This document shows positions 25,032-33,963 of a DNA stretch of 64,000 bases, in pieces (within the stretch, counting starts at the first letter, position 1; every line of letters starts with the position of its first letter). Origin of the DNA: Aromatoleum tolulyticum (GTDB lineage: Bacteria; Pseudomonadota; Gammaproteobacteria; Burkholderiales; Rhodocyclaceae); the NCBI RefSeq assembly GCF_900156155.1, contig NZ_FTMD01000005.1, positions 62,001 through 126,000 of the forward strand, written 5' to 3'. The translations under genes were made by a program, and so were the position numbers. The notes below the pieces were generated by a model, which worked only from the letters and a program-made list of their open reading frames with translations, made no database searches and was not told the origin of the DNA.

Positions 25032-25964
25032 ATGGCGATCCTGGTTATTGCAGAACACGACAACGCGAGCCTGAAGGCCGCGACCCTCAACACCGTCTCG
25101 GCCGCGGCCAAGCTCGGCAGCGAGGTGCATGTGCTGGTCGCCGGTGCCAACTGCGGCGCGGCGGCCGCGGAAGCCGCGAAGGTCGCGGGCGTCGCGAAGG
25201 TGCGCGTGGCCGATGCCGCCCATTACGAAACGCAGACGGCGGAGAATGTCGCTGCGCTGGTCGTCGCCAATGCGGCGGGCTACAGCCACATCCTCGCGCC
25301 CAGCACCGCCAACGGCAAGAACGTCGCGCCGCGCGTCGCCGCGCTGCTCGACGTCGCGCAGATCTCCGATATCGTCGCGGTGGAATCGGCCGACACCTTC
25401 GTGCGCCCGATCTACGCCGGCAACGCAATGGCCACCGTGAAGTCGGCGGACGCCGTGAAGGTGATGACCGTGCGCACGACCGCCTTCGAAGCGGCGGGGC
25501 AGGGCGGCTCGGCGACGGTGGAAGCGGTCGCCGCCGCTGCCGACCTGGGCCTGACCAGCGTCAAGGGGCGCGAGCTGACCAAGAGTGCGCGTCCGGAACT
25601 CGGCGCCGCCAAGATCATCGTCTCGGGCGGCCGCGGCCTCGGCAACAGCGAGAACTACCACAAGCTGCTCGAGCCGCTCGCCGACGCCCTCGGTGCCGCG
25701 CTGGGCGCCTCGCGCGCCGCGGTCGACGCGGGCTACGTGCCCAACGACTACCAGGTCGGCCAGACCGGCAAGATCGTCGCGCCGCAGCTCTACATCGCGG
25801 TCGGCATCTCGGGCGCGATCCAGCACCTCGCGGGCATGAAGGACTCCAAGGTGATCGTCGCGATCAACAAGGATCCGGAAGCGCCGATCTTCCAGGTGGC
25901 GGACTACGGTCTGGTGGGCGACCTGTTCGAAGTCGTGCCGGAGCTGGCCAAAGCCGTCGGTTGA
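25032..25964 (+). CDS. etfA: electron transfer flavoprotein alpha subunit
   Basis: A 310-residue ETF alpha subunit binding FAD. The N-terminal domain begins [10 protein letters not shown]; the FAD domain carries [31 protein letters not shown] and [19 protein letters not shown], then [23 protein letters not shown], all standard. Length is normal. It directly follows etfB and precedes an acyl-CoA dehydrogenase 87 bases later, its likely electron donor. Confidence 0.97.
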   Translation: MAILVIAEHDNASLKAATLNTVSAAAKLGSEVHVLVAGANCGAAAAEAAKVAGVAKVRVADAAHYETQTAENVAALVVANAAGYSHILAPSTANGKNVAPRVAALLDVAQISDIVAVESADTFVRPIYAGNAMATVKSADAVKVMTVRTTAFEAAGQGGSATVEAVAAAADLGLTSVKGRELTKSARPELGAAKIIVSGGRGLGNSENYHKLLEPLADALGAALGASRAAVDAGYVPNDYQVGQTGKIVAPQLYIAVGISGAIQHLAGMKDSKVIVAINKDPEAPIFQVADYGLVGDLFEVVPELAKAVG

Positions 25965-25996
25965 ATGCTGTAGAAATATAAAAAAGCGGTACAAGG

Positions 25997-26018
25997 ACTG
26001 CGCCCGAATGGGCGCAGT
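25997..26018 (+). terminator. hairpin between etfA and acyl-CoA dehydrogenase
   Basis: A perfect 9-bp stem ACTGCGCCC / GGGCGCAGT with loop GAAT, followed by TTCACA rather than a strong T run. It may act as a partial terminator or protect the 3' end of the etfBA message while letting some transcription reach the dehydrogenase gene. Confidence 0.55.
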
Positions 26019-26050
26019 TTCACAATAAGCAGGTCTCGGGAGAAGAACAC

Positions 26051-27847
26051 ATGAGTCAATACACTGCGCCGATCCGCGACATGCAGTTCGTCATGCGCGA
26101 GCTGGCTGGCCTCGACGAAGTCGCGAAGTTGCCCGGATGCGAGGAAGTGTCCGCCGATCTGGTGGATGCGATCCTCGACGAGGCGAACAAGTTCGCCAGC
26201 GGCGTCCTCGCCCCCCTGAACCGGATTGGCGACCAGGAAGGTGCCAAGTGGGACAACGGCGACGTCCGCACCGCGCCGGGCTGGAAGGACGCCTACAAGC
26301 AGTTTGCCGAAGCCGGCTGGACCGCGCTCGCATGCGAACCCGAATTCGGCGGCCAGGGCCTGCCGAAGCTTGTCGCGACCGCAGTGATGGAAATGTGGAA
26401 GTCGGCCAACATGGCCTTCTCCCTGTGCCCGATGTTGACCAGCGGTGCGATCGAAGCGGTCACGCTGCGCGGCACGGACGAACAGAAGGCAGCCTATCTG
26501 CCGAAGATGGTGAGCGGCGAATGGACCGGCACCATGAATCTGACCGAACCGCAGGCCGGTTCCGACCTCGCGGCCGTGCGCACCCGCGCCGAGCCGCAGC
26601 CTGACGGCACCTACAGGATCTTTGGCCAGAAGATCTTCATCACCTACGGCGAACACGACATGACGGACAACATTGTCCACCTCGTGCTCGCCCGCCTGCC
26701 GGACGCACCCGAAGGCGTGAAGGGCATCTCGCTCTTCGTCGTGCCCAAATTCCTGCTCAACGCCGACGGCACCCCGGGTGCGCGCAACGACGTCCACTGC
26801 GTCTCGATCGAACACAAGCTGGGCATCCATGCGAGCCCGACCTGCGTGCTCGCGTTCGGCGACCACGGCGGTGCGATCGGCACCCTCGTCGGCGAGGAGA
26901 ATCGCGGCCTCGAGTACATGTTCATCATGATGAACGAGGCGCGCTTCGCGGTCGGCATGGAAGGCGTGGCGCTGTCCGAGCGCGCCTACCAGCATGCACT
27001 TGCGTACGCCAAGGATCGCGTCCAGGGGACCGAGATGGGCGTGCGTGGCGGCCCGAAGGTCTCGATCATCCATCACCCCGACGTCCGCCGCATGCTGATG
27101 TCGATGAAGTCGCAGACCGAAGCCATGCGCGCGCTGGCCTACGTCGTGGCGGCCGCGAACGACGCTGCGCATCGGGATCCGGACGCCGCCGTACGCGCGG
27201 AGAATCAGGCTTTCGTCGACCTCATGATCCCGGTCGTCAAGGGCTGGTCGACCGAGAACTCGATCGACGTCGCCTCGACCGGCGTACAGGTGCACGGCGG
27301 CATGGGCTTCATCGAGGAAACCGGCGCCGCGCAGCATCTGCGCGATTCGCGCATCACGACGATCTACGAAGGCACGACCGCGATCCAGGCGAACGACCTC
27401 ATCGGCCGCAAGACCGCGCGCGAGGGCGGCGTCACCATCAAGGCCCTGATCGCGGAAATGCGCGGTGTGGTCGCCCAGCTCGGCGAGCACGGCGGCGACG
27501 AGGCGTTCGTGGCGATCCGCAAGTCCCTCGAGTCGGGCATCGCTTCGCTGGAGGCCGCAGTCGAATACGTTCTCGCCACCTATGGCAAGGACATCAAGGC
27601 TGCCTCCGTGGGCTCGGTGCCCTTCCTCAAGCTCCTCGGCATCGTGGCCGGCGGCTGGCTCATGGCGCGTGCCGCGCTGGTGTCGTCGATGCGCATCGCG
27701 GAAGGTTCCTCCGACGAGTTCTACAAGACGAAAATCGTCACCGCGCGCTTCTACGCCGACCACATCCTGCCGCAGGCGCAGGCGCTGTCGTACTCGGTCG
27801 TGAATGGCGCCGCGGGTGCGCTGGCGCTCGACGAAGCACAGTTCTGA
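26051..27847 (+). CDS. acyl-CoA dehydrogenase (about 600-residue type)
   Basis: A 598-residue flavoenzyme of the long acyl-CoA dehydrogenase group (like DmdC and related fadE-like proteins). Signature stretches are AGWTALACEPEFGGQGLPK, MNLTEPQAGSDLAAVRTRA, EHKLGIHASPTCVLAFG and the C-terminal GVQVHGGMGFIEETGAAQHLRDSRITT; the probable catalytic base is E440 in TIYEGTTAIQ. It oxidises an acyl-CoA to the enoyl-CoA, passing electrons to EtfBA encoded just upstream. GGGAG lies 10 bases before the ATG. The actual chain length or substrate cannot be read from sequence. Confidence 0.93.
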   Translation: MSQYTAPIRDMQFVMRELAGLDEVAKLPGCEEVSADLVDAILDEANKFASGVLAPLNRIGDQEGAKWDNGDVRTAPGWKDAYKQFAEAGWTALACEPEFGGQGLPKLVATAVMEMWKSANMAFSLCPMLTSGAIEAVTLRGTDEQKAAYLPKMVSGEWTGTMNLTEPQAGSDLAAVRTRAEPQPDGTYRIFGQKIFITYGEHDMTDNIVHLVLARLPDAPEGVKGISLFVVPKFLLNADGTPGARNDVHCVSIEHKLGIHASPTCVLAFGDHGGAIGTLVGEENRGLEYMFIMMNEARFAVGMEGVALSERAYQHALAYAKDRVQGTEMGVRGGPKVSIIHHPDVRRMLMSMKSQTEAMRALAYVVAAANDAAHRDPDAAVRAENQAFVDLMIPVVKGWSTENSIDVASTGVQVHGGMGFIEETGAAQHLRDSRITTIYEGTTAIQANDLIGRKTAREGGVTIKALIAEMRGVVAQLGEHGGDEAFVAIRKSLESGIASLEAAVEYVLATYGKDIKAASVGSVPFLKLLGIVAGGWLMARAALVSSMRIAEGSSDEFYKTKIVTARFYADHILPQAQALSYSVVNGAAGALALDEAQF

Positions 27848-27902
27848 CGCCGCCGCGGAGGAGGGCGGGAGCTCTCCTTCGCGTGTCGGGTTCCGGAATG
27901 CA

Positions 27903-27934
27903 AAGGGCCGCCCCGATCGCTCGGGGCGGCCCTT
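27903..27934. terminator. bidirectional terminator between convergent genes
   Basis: A perfect 14-bp stem (AAGGGCCGCCCCGA / TCGGGGCGGCCCTT) with loop TCGC, 55 bases after the dehydrogenase stop and 20 bases after the stop of the convergent parvulin gene. The stem ends with A and T pairs but there is no long T run either way. Confidence 0.82.
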
Positions 27935-27954
27935 CGTGTTTCAGGTCGGGGCGC

Positions 27955-28737
27955 TTACTGGACCTTGGCCTTGGCGCGCAGGTCCATGATGTGCTTCTCG
28001 ATCTTCTGCTGTTGCAGACGCTGTTCGAGCTGCGGCTTCACTTCGTCGAAGTCGGGCGCCTTCAGGTCGCGCACGTCGTCGAGCTGGATGACGTGGTAGC
28101 CGAAGTCGCTCTTGACCGGCGTGTCGCTGTACTTGCCCTTCTCGAGCTTGACCATCGCGTCGGAGAACGGCTTCACGAACATGCCCGGATTGCTCCAGCC
28201 GAGGTCGCCGCCGTTGTCCTTGGAGCCCGGATCCTTCGACTGCTTGGCGAGAGCGTCGAACTTCTCGCCGGCCTTGAGCTTGGCGATGATCGCCTTGGCC
28301 TCATCCTCGGTTTCGACCAGCACGTGACGGGGCTTGTATTCCTTCGAGCCCATCTTGCTCTTGACGCTGTCGTATTCCTTCTTCAGGTCGGCGTCGGTGA
28401 CCGGGTTGGTCTTCACGTAATCCTGGATGTAGGCGCGCAGCAGCACTGCCTGGCGGGCGAGGTCCATCTGGGCCTGCACTTCGGTCTTCTTGTCGAGCCC
28501 CTTCTTGGCCGCTTCCTGGGCCAGGACTTCGCGGCGGATCAGCTCCTCGCGCACCGCGTCGCGGAGCTGCGGGTTGTCGGGAGCGCCCTGGGCGCGCTGC
28601 TCGTTGAACATCACGTCGGCGCGCGCAGCGGGGATCGCGGTGCCGTTCACCGTGGCAGCAGGGCCCGCGGCTTGGGCCGCCTGGCCGATCAGGCCGGCCA
28701 TGAGACAAAGAGCGAGACGGCTGGGAAAGCGAATCAT
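27955..28737 (-). CDS. periplasmic parvulin-type peptidyl-prolyl isomerase
   Basis: A 260-residue secreted foldase. The signal peptide is LALCLMAGLIGQAAQA ending near residue 23. A SurA/PrsA-like helical N-domain follows, then a parvulin domain (about 128-225) with YKPRHVLVETEDEAKAI, SKDNGGDLGWSNPGMFVKPF and DFGYHVIQLDDVRD. It should assist folding of exported or outer membrane proteins. The ATG at 28737 overlaps the bolA stop as TGATG and is preceded by AGGAAGGA; a TTG one codon earlier is also in frame. It ends the yciB-yciI-bolA-ppi operon. Confidence 0.92.
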   Translation of the reverse strand: MIRFPSRLALCLMAGLIGQAAQAAGPAATVNGTAIPAARADVMFNEQRAQGAPDNPQLRDAVREELIRREVLAQEAAKKGLDKKTEVQAQMDLARQAVLLRAYIQDYVKTNPVTDADLKKEYDSVKSKMGSKEYKPRHVLVETEDEAKAIIAKLKAGEKFDALAKQSKDPGSKDNGGDLGWSNPGMFVKPFSDAMVKLEKGKYSDTPVKSDFGYHVIQLDDVRDLKAPDFDEVKPQLEQRLQQQKIEKHIMDLRAKAKVQ

Positions 28738-29027
28738 CAAAGTTCCTTCCTGGTGGGTTGAGTGTTGGCCTCTTCGGCCGTCAGGGCGCGAATGGCGAGA
28801 GCATGGATGCGGGTACGCATCAGTTCGCCCAGCGCGCCATATATGAGTCGGTGACGTGCAACCGTATTTTTGCCGATAAATGCGTCCGACACCATCGTCA
28901 TGCGGTAGTGTCCGCCGCCGCCCTTGGCGCCGGCATGTCCGGCGTGCAGGGCGCTGTCGTCCTCGATCTCGATCGAGAGGGGGTTGAGGACCGCGAGCCG
29001 GTCCCTGATCTCGTCGATCACCGTCAC
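28737..29027 (-). CDS. bolA: BolA family protein
   Basis: A 96-residue BolA-like protein. The conserved C-terminal helix-loop with [25 protein letters not shown] includes the invariant histidine used with monothiol glutaredoxins to hold 2Fe-2S clusters; [21 protein letters not shown] is the other hallmark. BolA proteins take part in iron-sulfur trafficking and stress morphology. Start overlaps yciI as ATGA; stop overlaps the isomerase start as TGATG. Confidence 0.93.
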   Translation of the reverse strand: MTVIDEIRDRLAVLNPLSIEIEDDSALHAGHAGAKGGGGHYRMTMVSDAFIGKNTVARHRLIYGALGELMRTRIHALAIRALTAEEANTQPTRKEL

Positions 29028-29323
29028 GGCAGGACCTTCTTGTACGGGCGGACGCTGGTGCGCGCGAAGACGCCGTTGGTGACGTACGGGTCGGTCGCGA
29101 GCCAGGCTTCGGCGTCGGCCTGGGACGGGAATTCGGCGATCACGAGGCTGCCGAAGAAGCCCGCCGGGCCGGGGTCCGGCGAGTCGATCGCGGGCATGGG
29201 GCCGGCCACCACGAGCCGCCCCTCGTCGCGCAGCGCTTCGAGGCGCGCGAGGTGCGCCGGGCGCACGGCCATGCGGGCGTCGAGTTTGCCCGGGGCGTCT
29301 TCGCCCGTCAGCACGTAAAGCAT
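29024..29323 (-). CDS. YciI family protein
   Basis: A 99-residue YCII-domain protein starting [29 protein letters not shown] split here by family convention. The fold is a ferredoxin-like dimer; the conserved His in RPAHL and Asp in ATDPYV form the putative active site, but the reaction is unknown for most members. In E. coli and relatives yciI sits beside yciB, as here. ATG at 29323 overlaps the yciB stop (TGATG) and its own stop overlaps the bolA start (ATGA). Confidence 0.9.
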   Translation of the reverse strand: MLYVLTGEDAPGKLDARMAVRPAHLARLEALRDEGRLVVAGPMPAIDSPDPGPAGFFGSLVIAEFPSQADAEAWLATDPYVTNGVFARTSVRPYKKVLP

Positions 29324-29931
29324 CAGCTGGTTTCCTCCTGGATGTGTTTGGAGAGGTAGAGGCCCTGGGCCAGAACGAACAGAAGCATCAGGCCCATGCC
29401 GCCGAAGAGCTTGAAATTGACCCAGGCTTCTTCGGAAAAGTTGTAGGCGACGTAAAGGTTGAGGACGCCCATGCCGAGGAAGAACGCGGCCCAGGCATGG
29501 CTGAGGCGCGCCCACACCGGTTCGGGCAGGCGTACCTGCGCTTCGAGCATCTTGCGGATCAGGTTGCGGCGGAACAGCAGTTCCGAGCCGGCGAGGGTGA
29601 TGCCGAACAACCAGTAAAGTGCGGTCGGCTTCCACTTGATGAATGTGGGATTGTGGAAGAACAGGGTCGCGCCGCCGAATACGACGATGATCGCGAGACT
29701 GACCCACAGCATCGTGTCGACCTTGCGGTGCCTGAACCATACCCAGGCGATCTGGCCGGCCGTGGCGAGGATCGCGACCGCAGTAGCGATGAGGATGGGA
29801 GCCTGCGTGGCCTGGATGCCCTCACCGAGGAGCCGGGTGGCGAGGTCGTGCGCCGTTGCCGGATCGTGTCCGGCGAACTTGTAGGCGACAAAGAAAAGGA
29901 TGACGGGAAGCAGGTCGAAAAGAATCTTCAT
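29323..29931 (-). CDS. yciB: YciB/IspZ inner membrane septation protein
   Basis: A 202-residue membrane protein with about five helices. Start [19 protein letters not shown] is the family hallmark, followed by [28 protein letters not shown] and [23 protein letters not shown], both diagnostic. YciB interacts with elongasome and divisome components in E. coli and affects envelope synthesis. First gene of a four-gene block with all junctions overlapping. The 41 bases between it and envZ are too short for much regulation. Confidence 0.94.
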   Translation of the reverse strand: MKILFDLLPVILFFVAYKFAGHDPATAHDLATRLLGEGIQATQAPILIATAVAILATAGQIAWVWFRHRKVDTMLWVSLAIIVVFGGATLFFHNPTFIKWKPTALYWLFGITLAGSELLFRRNLIRKMLEAQVRLPEPVWARLSHAWAAFFLGMGVLNLYVAYNFSEEAWVNFKLFGGMGLMLLFVLAQGLYLSKHIQEETS

Positions 29932-29972
29932 GCGCGAGGATTATAGCGATTCGGCGCGGCAATCGGTTTGCA

Positions 29973-31433
29973 CTACTCGTCGCCCGTTTCGCTGTCTGCG
30001 GCGAGCAGGCGGCCGCGCCCGCGCGTCGGCCCTTCGCGGGGCAGGTGGATGATCGCGCGCAGGCCGCCACCGCTGCGGGCGCGCAATTCGAGCCGGCCCT
30101 CGTGGGAGGCGACGATGCGTTCGACGATGGCGAGGCCGAGGCCGGCGCCCTTGGTGTTCGAACGGGCGGTCTCGAGCCGCGTGAAGGGATGCCGCATGCG
30201 GTCCATGTCGGCTTCGGGAATGCCGGGGCCGCGATCGGCGACTTCGATCAGGGCTTCGTCGCCGCGGCTCGAAAGGGTGAGGCTGATGGGGTTTGCTTCT
30301 CCGGCGTAGCGCACCGCGTTGTCCATCAGATTGCGGATTGCGCGGCGCAGCGGGAGGGTGCGCACCGGCACCGCGAGGCTCTCGGGCGCGCTCAGGCGCA
30401 CCTTGATCCCGCGCAGGCGGTAGGGTTCGGCGAGGTCGGCGAGCAGGCCGGGGAGGTCCTCGATCTGGAGGGGTTCCTGCGGTTCGCCGCGACCGAAATC
30501 GAGGAACTGGCCGATGATGCGGTCCATTTCCTCGACGTCCGTGACCATTGCGCGAACGTCGGTATCGGGCGCGCCGGACATCTCGATGCCAAGGCGCAGG
30601 CGTGCGAGGGGGGTGCGCAGGTCATGCGATACGCCGGCGAGGATCAGGGCGCGGTCGGCGTCGGTGCGGGCGAGGTCGCCGGCCATCTGGTTGAATGCCC
30701 GTGCAACCGTGGCGATCTCCAGCGGCCCGCTTTCCGGCAGGTGCGGCGGCGTGCGTCCGCTGCCGACGACGCGCGCCGAGCGGGCCAGGTTGCGCAGGGG
30801 GACACCGATGCGGGAAACGATCATGTAGGCGCCGATCAGTGCGGCGAGGAGTGCGCCGCCTCCCCAGATGAGCCATTCGACAGCGCCAGTCTGTTCAATG
30901 CGTTCGGACGGGAGCATCAGCCAGAAGTCCTGGTCGTCGTCGGGGTCGAGCCGGAAGCTCACCCAGAAGCCGTCGAGGGTCTTCCAGCGCGAGGCGAAGC
31001 GCGTGTGGGTTCCGAGCTGCCGGCGGACTTCGTGCGTCAGCAGCTGCATCCCGCGCGTGTCGGGCAGCGGTTCGAGTTCGTCGCTGGGCTCGGCGGGGTA
31101 GATGCGCATTCCCTCCAGCGCGGCCAGCTCGATCAGCAGCTCGGTGCGCCGCTCCACTTCCGAGTTGATGAGCGCCGTGCGCGTGAGATTCACGACGCTG
31201 GCGACCATCTGGGCCAGGCTGCGCGCGCGCGCCGGCTCTTCGAAATGACTGAAGATCTGCGACCAGGTCGCCAGCGCCAGCGTCAGGAGCAGGGCGATGA
31301 GGAAGAAGGTCTGCCAGAGGAGCGTGCGCGGCAGGAGCTGCGCAAGGAACGGCTCCTGGCTGGCGGGATCTGGCGAGGCTTCCCCTGCGTCTGCCGCGGG
31401 CGGCTCAGGCTTCGTTGGCAGGCTTCGATTCAT
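29973..31433 (-). CDS. envZ: EnvZ-like osmosensor histidine kinase
   Basis: A 486-residue membrane kinase. Two helices (about 40-60 and 185-205) enclose a periplasmic domain of about 120 residues; HAMP follows (about 207-255), then HisKA with the phosphorylated H270 in GVSHDLRTPLARL, and HATPase with NLMDNAVRYAG, DRGPGIPEADMDRM and GAGLGLAIVERI. The HDLRTP pattern and order match EnvZ. The N-terminal 30 residues are Pro/Ala-rich and cytoplasmic. It overlaps ompR by 29 bases. The pair probably sets outer-membrane porin levels in response to osmolarity or envelope state. Confidence 0.88.
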   Translation of the reverse strand: MNRSLPTKPEPPAADAGEASPDPASQEPFLAQLLPRTLLWQTFFLIALLLTLALATWSQIFSHFEEPARARSLAQMVASVVNLTRTALINSEVERRTELLIELAALEGMRIYPAEPSDELEPLPDTRGMQLLTHEVRRQLGTHTRFASRWKTLDGFWVSFRLDPDDDQDFWLMLPSERIEQTGAVEWLIWGGGALLAALIGAYMIVSRIGVPLRNLARSARVVGSGRTPPHLPESGPLEIATVARAFNQMAGDLARTDADRALILAGVSHDLRTPLARLRLGIEMSGAPDTDVRAMVTDVEEMDRIIGQFLDFGRGEPQEPLQIEDLPGLLADLAEPYRLRGIKVRLSAPESLAVPVRTLPLRRAIRNLMDNAVRYAGEANPISLTLSSRGDEALIEVADRGPGIPEADMDRMRHPFTRLETARSNTKGAGLGLAIVERIVASHEGRLELRARSGGGLRAIIHLPREGPTRGRGRLLAADSETGDE

Positions 31434-32142
31434 CCGGCACGAACACGTATCCGAAGCCCCACACGGTCTGGATGTAGCGCGGCTTGGCAGGGTCGTCCTC
31501 GACGAGCTTGCGCAGGCGGCTCACCTGCACGTCGATGGCACGGTCGAAGACGCCGTATTCGCGGCCTCGCGCCAGTTCCATGAGCTTGTCGCGCGACAGC
31601 GGTTGGCGCGGATGCTGGAGCAGGACCTTCAGCAGCGAGAACTCGCCGGTCGTGAGCGAGATTTCCTCGCCGTCGCGCACGAGCGAACGCACGCCGAGGT
31701 TCACCTGCACGTTGCCGAACTTGACGACTTCATCCTCGATCGTCGGTGCGCCGGGCAGCGTCGGCGGCTGCCGGCGCATCACGGCGTGGATGCGGGCGAC
31801 GAGTTCGCGGGGGTTGAACGGTTTGGCGAGGTAGTCGTCGGCGCCCATCTCGAGGCCGATGATGCGGTCGACGTCGTCGCCCTTGGCGGTGAGCATGATG
31901 ATGGGGATGGCGTTCTGGTCGGCCCGCAGGCGCCGGCAGATGGCAAGGCCGTCTTCGCCCGGAAGCATCAGGTCCAGCACCATCACGTCGTAATGCTCGC
32001 GGTGCAGGGCCCTATCCATGGACGCGGCGTCCACGACGGCCTTGACGGTGAAGCCTTGTTCCTGAAGGTAGCGCGACAACAGTTCGCGCAGGCGCGCATC
32101 GTCGTCGACCAGCAAAACTCGATATCGGATCTTGGTGTTCAT
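31405..32142 (-). CDS. ompR: OmpR-type response regulator
   Basis: A 245-residue regulator. The receiver domain has the acidic pair in LLVDDDARLRE, phosphorylated D57 in VMVLDLMLP, T in MLTAKG and K in YLAKPFNP. The C-terminal winged helix includes LTTGEFSLLKVLLQHPRQPLSRDKLMEL and DVQVSRLRKLVEDDPAKPRYIQTVWGFGYVF, diagnostic for OmpR. Encoded upstream of and overlapping envZ, as in enterobacteria. Confidence 0.94.
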   Translation of the reverse strand: MNTKIRYRVLLVDDDARLRELLSRYLQEQGFTVKAVVDAASMDRALHREHYDVMVLDLMLPGEDGLAICRRLRADQNAIPIIMLTAKGDDVDRIIGLEMGADDYLAKPFNPRELVARIHAVMRRQPPTLPGAPTIEDEVVKFGNVQVNLGVRSLVRDGEEISLTTGEFSLLKVLLQHPRQPLSRDKLMELARGREYGVFDRAIDVQVSRLRKLVEDDPAKPRYIQTVWGFGYVFVPDESKPANEA

Positions 32143-32305
32143 GGTGCGAATCCTATCCGGTTACATTTTTACGTGCCAGCACCGAATTCGATGATTCGCC
32201 GGCAACGGGTAACGTTTCGTAAGGGCTTGGGAAATACGCAACACGCCCTTACACGTTGGTCTTTAAATCTTCGTCCAGAAGCGCCGTAAATACCAATACG
32301 AGGGT

Positions 32306-32737
32306 ATGGTTTCATCGTCCGAACCCGTAATACGAACTCCGCCCGCAGCGATCATGGCAAACAGCTGTTCAACTTCCTGTACGGCATGTTCCCCCGGCGA
32401 CCTCGGGTCGCAGGGGCGACGGTCCCGACGTCGGGCGACGGGCATCGTCCTTTTCCTGTTCGCGCTTGCGTCGACACTCGCTGCAGGTCCCGCGTTCGCA
32501 CGCGAGAGCGCGTCGTCGCGTGCGGGGAAGGAAAGCGTGACCGCGCCGGCACATGCAAGCGCGCGGGACAAGCGCCGGGCCGAGCTTCGCCGTGCCCTCA
32601 TGAGCGGCCCCGAGGCTCCACGTCCCGCTGCGCAGGAGCCGCGCCGTCTGTCGCGCGAGCAGCGTGAAGCACTCTATCAGGAACTGCGGGAGGCGATGCG
32701 CGACGCGAACCGTCCCCGCAGCGTGACGGAACGCTGA
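32306..32737 (+). CDS. small secreted protein of unknown function
   Basis: I do not recognise a family. The frame gives 143 residues from the ATG at 32306; a second ATG at 32354 would give 127 and is equally likely. A positively charged stretch GRRSRRRATG followed by IVLFLFALASTLAAGPAFARE looks like a signal peptide cleaved after AFA. The mature part is short, Arg/Ala/Glu-rich and strongly helical (DKRRAELRRALM, SREQREALYQELREAMRDANR), reminiscent of small periplasmic chaperone-like or Spy-like proteins, but I see no diagnostic motif. Divergent from ompR by 163 bases. Confidence 0.6.
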   Translation: MVSSSEPVIRTPPAAIMANSCSTSCTACSPGDLGSQGRRSRRRATGIVLFLFALASTLAAGPAFARESASSRAGKESVTAPAHASARDKRRAELRRALMSGPEAPRPAAQEPRRLSREQREALYQELREAMRDANRPRSVTER

Positions 32738-32806
32738 GCGGGATCCTCCCGCGTGCCCGCCGCGCACAATCGCGGTACGGGCTCTCCGCAGTGGGGCTGC
32801 TGCCGG

Positions 32807-32812
32807 TAAAAT
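32807..32812 (+). promoter_or_regulatory. TAAAAT -10-like element just upstream of tsaB
   Basis: GGTAAAATGGGCGGCCT leads straight into the tsaB ATG, nine bases after the box. A start site six or seven bases downstream would give a leader of only two or three bases. No -35 is clear. Confidence 0.4.
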
Positions 32813-32821
32813 GGGCGGCCT

Positions 32822-33514
32822 ATGAAAATCCTCTCGATCGAGACCTCGTGCGAGCACGCGAGCGTCGCCCTGCTGCTCGACGGCGAGACCGTCGAACGAA
32901 CCCTGGAAGGGCACTCGAATCATTCCGAGCGCCTGCTGCCCACTCTTAAGACCCTGCTCGCCGAGGCGGGCGTCGCGCTCGGGTCTCTCGATGCCGTGGC
33001 GTTCGGCGCCGGTCCGGGGGCCTTTACGGGCTTGCGCCTCGCGTGCGGGGTGGCGCAGGGTCTGGCGATGGGCGCGGACCTGGGAGTTGCGCCGATATGC
33101 AGCCTCGAGGCGCTGGCGCTGCAGGGTCGAGGAGACTCGATCTACGTCGCGACCGATGCGCGCATGGGCGAGGTGTATTCGGCGGCCTGTCGGCTCTCCC
33201 ACGGGCTCCCGGTGATGCTCGCGCCGCCGACGTGCTGCCCGCCCGAGATGCTGGCATTGCCCGCCGAGGGCCGGTGGACCGGCATCGGATCGGCGTTCGC
33301 AGTGTACGGCGATCGGATTCCGCAGGAGGTGCTGGATCGGCTGGGGCCGCAGCAGCAGGATGCGGTACCTCGTGCTGCGGACGTCGCAAGGCTGGCGGTG
33401 CGTCTCGTCGAAGGCGGAGCCCTGGTAGCCGCCGAAGTCGCCGCGCCGCTGTATGTGCGCGACAAGGTGGCGCTGACGACCGCCGAGCGACTGGCGCGCG
33501 GAGGGCGGGCGTGA
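32822..33514 (+). CDS. tsaB: tRNA threonylcarbamoyladenosine biosynthesis protein TsaB
   Basis: A 230-residue ASKHA-fold protein that dimerises with TsaD to make t6A37 in tRNAs reading ANN codons. Motifs: MKILSIETSCEHASVALL, LDAVAFGAGPGAFTGLRLACGVAQGLA and YVATDARMGEVYSA. Length is normal. Its stop overlaps the GTG start of rimI (GTGA), a common tsaB-rimI pairing. Confidence 0.95.
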   Translation: MKILSIETSCEHASVALLLDGETVERTLEGHSNHSERLLPTLKTLLAEAGVALGSLDAVAFGAGPGAFTGLRLACGVAQGLAMGADLGVAPICSLEALALQGRGDSIYVATDARMGEVYSAACRLSHGLPVMLAPPTCCPPEMLALPAEGRWTGIGSAFAVYGDRIPQEVLDRLGPQQQDAVPRAADVARLAVRLVEGGALVAAEVAAPLYVRDKVALTTAERLARGGRA

Positions 33515-33963
33515 CCGCGGGATTCGGCTTCGTCCCCATGACGGATGAGGATCTGCCGTGGGTGGCCGAGAACGAGCGCGAGCTGCACGCCTTTCCCTGG
33601 AGCGAAGGCAATTTCACGGATTCCCTGCGTGCGGGCTACAACTGCTGGGTGATGCACAACGGGCCGGAGCCGGTCGCCTACGCGGTGATGCTCACGGTGA
33701 TCGACGAGGCCCACCTGCTCAACATCAGCGTCGTGCGTGCGGTGCAGCGCCAGGGCATCGGCGGGATGCTGCTCGAATACCTGTCGTCGGAGGCGCTGCG
33801 GGCGGGGGCGACGCAGTTCTTTCTCGAGGTGCGGCCCTCGAACACCGCGGCCCTTGCGCTGTATGAGCGCCATGGCTTTGTTGCGATCGGGCGGCGGAAG
33901 GGTTATTACCCGGCGCCCGGCGGTCAGCGCGAGGATGCGATCGTGATGAGGCGCGAGCTGTGA
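33511..33963 (+). CDS. rimI: ribosomal protein S18 alanine N-acetyltransferase
   Basis: A 150-residue GNAT acetyltransferase. The acetyl-CoA loop is VVRAVQRQGIGGMLLEYL (about 75-92); LEVRPSNTAALALYERHGFVAIGRRKGYYP is the RimI hallmark. It acetylates the N-terminus of S18 and related proteins. The GTG at 33511 overlaps the tsaB stop by four bases (GTGA), preferred over an ATG at 33538 that would remove the first strand. The downstream udg start also overlaps as GTGA. Confidence 0.92.
   Translation: MTAGFGFVPMTDEDLPWVAENERELHAFPWSEGNFTDSLRAGYNCWVMHNGPEPVAYAVMLTVIDEAHLLNISVVRAVQRQGIGGMLLEYLSSEALRAGATQFFLEVRPSNTAALALYERHGFVAIGRRKGYYPAPGGQREDAIVMRREL

Noticed and set aside
25904-27763. 619-codon minus-strand frame opposite the acyl-CoA dehydrogenase
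   Set aside because: His/Arg/Gly-rich shadow of a well-conserved gene.
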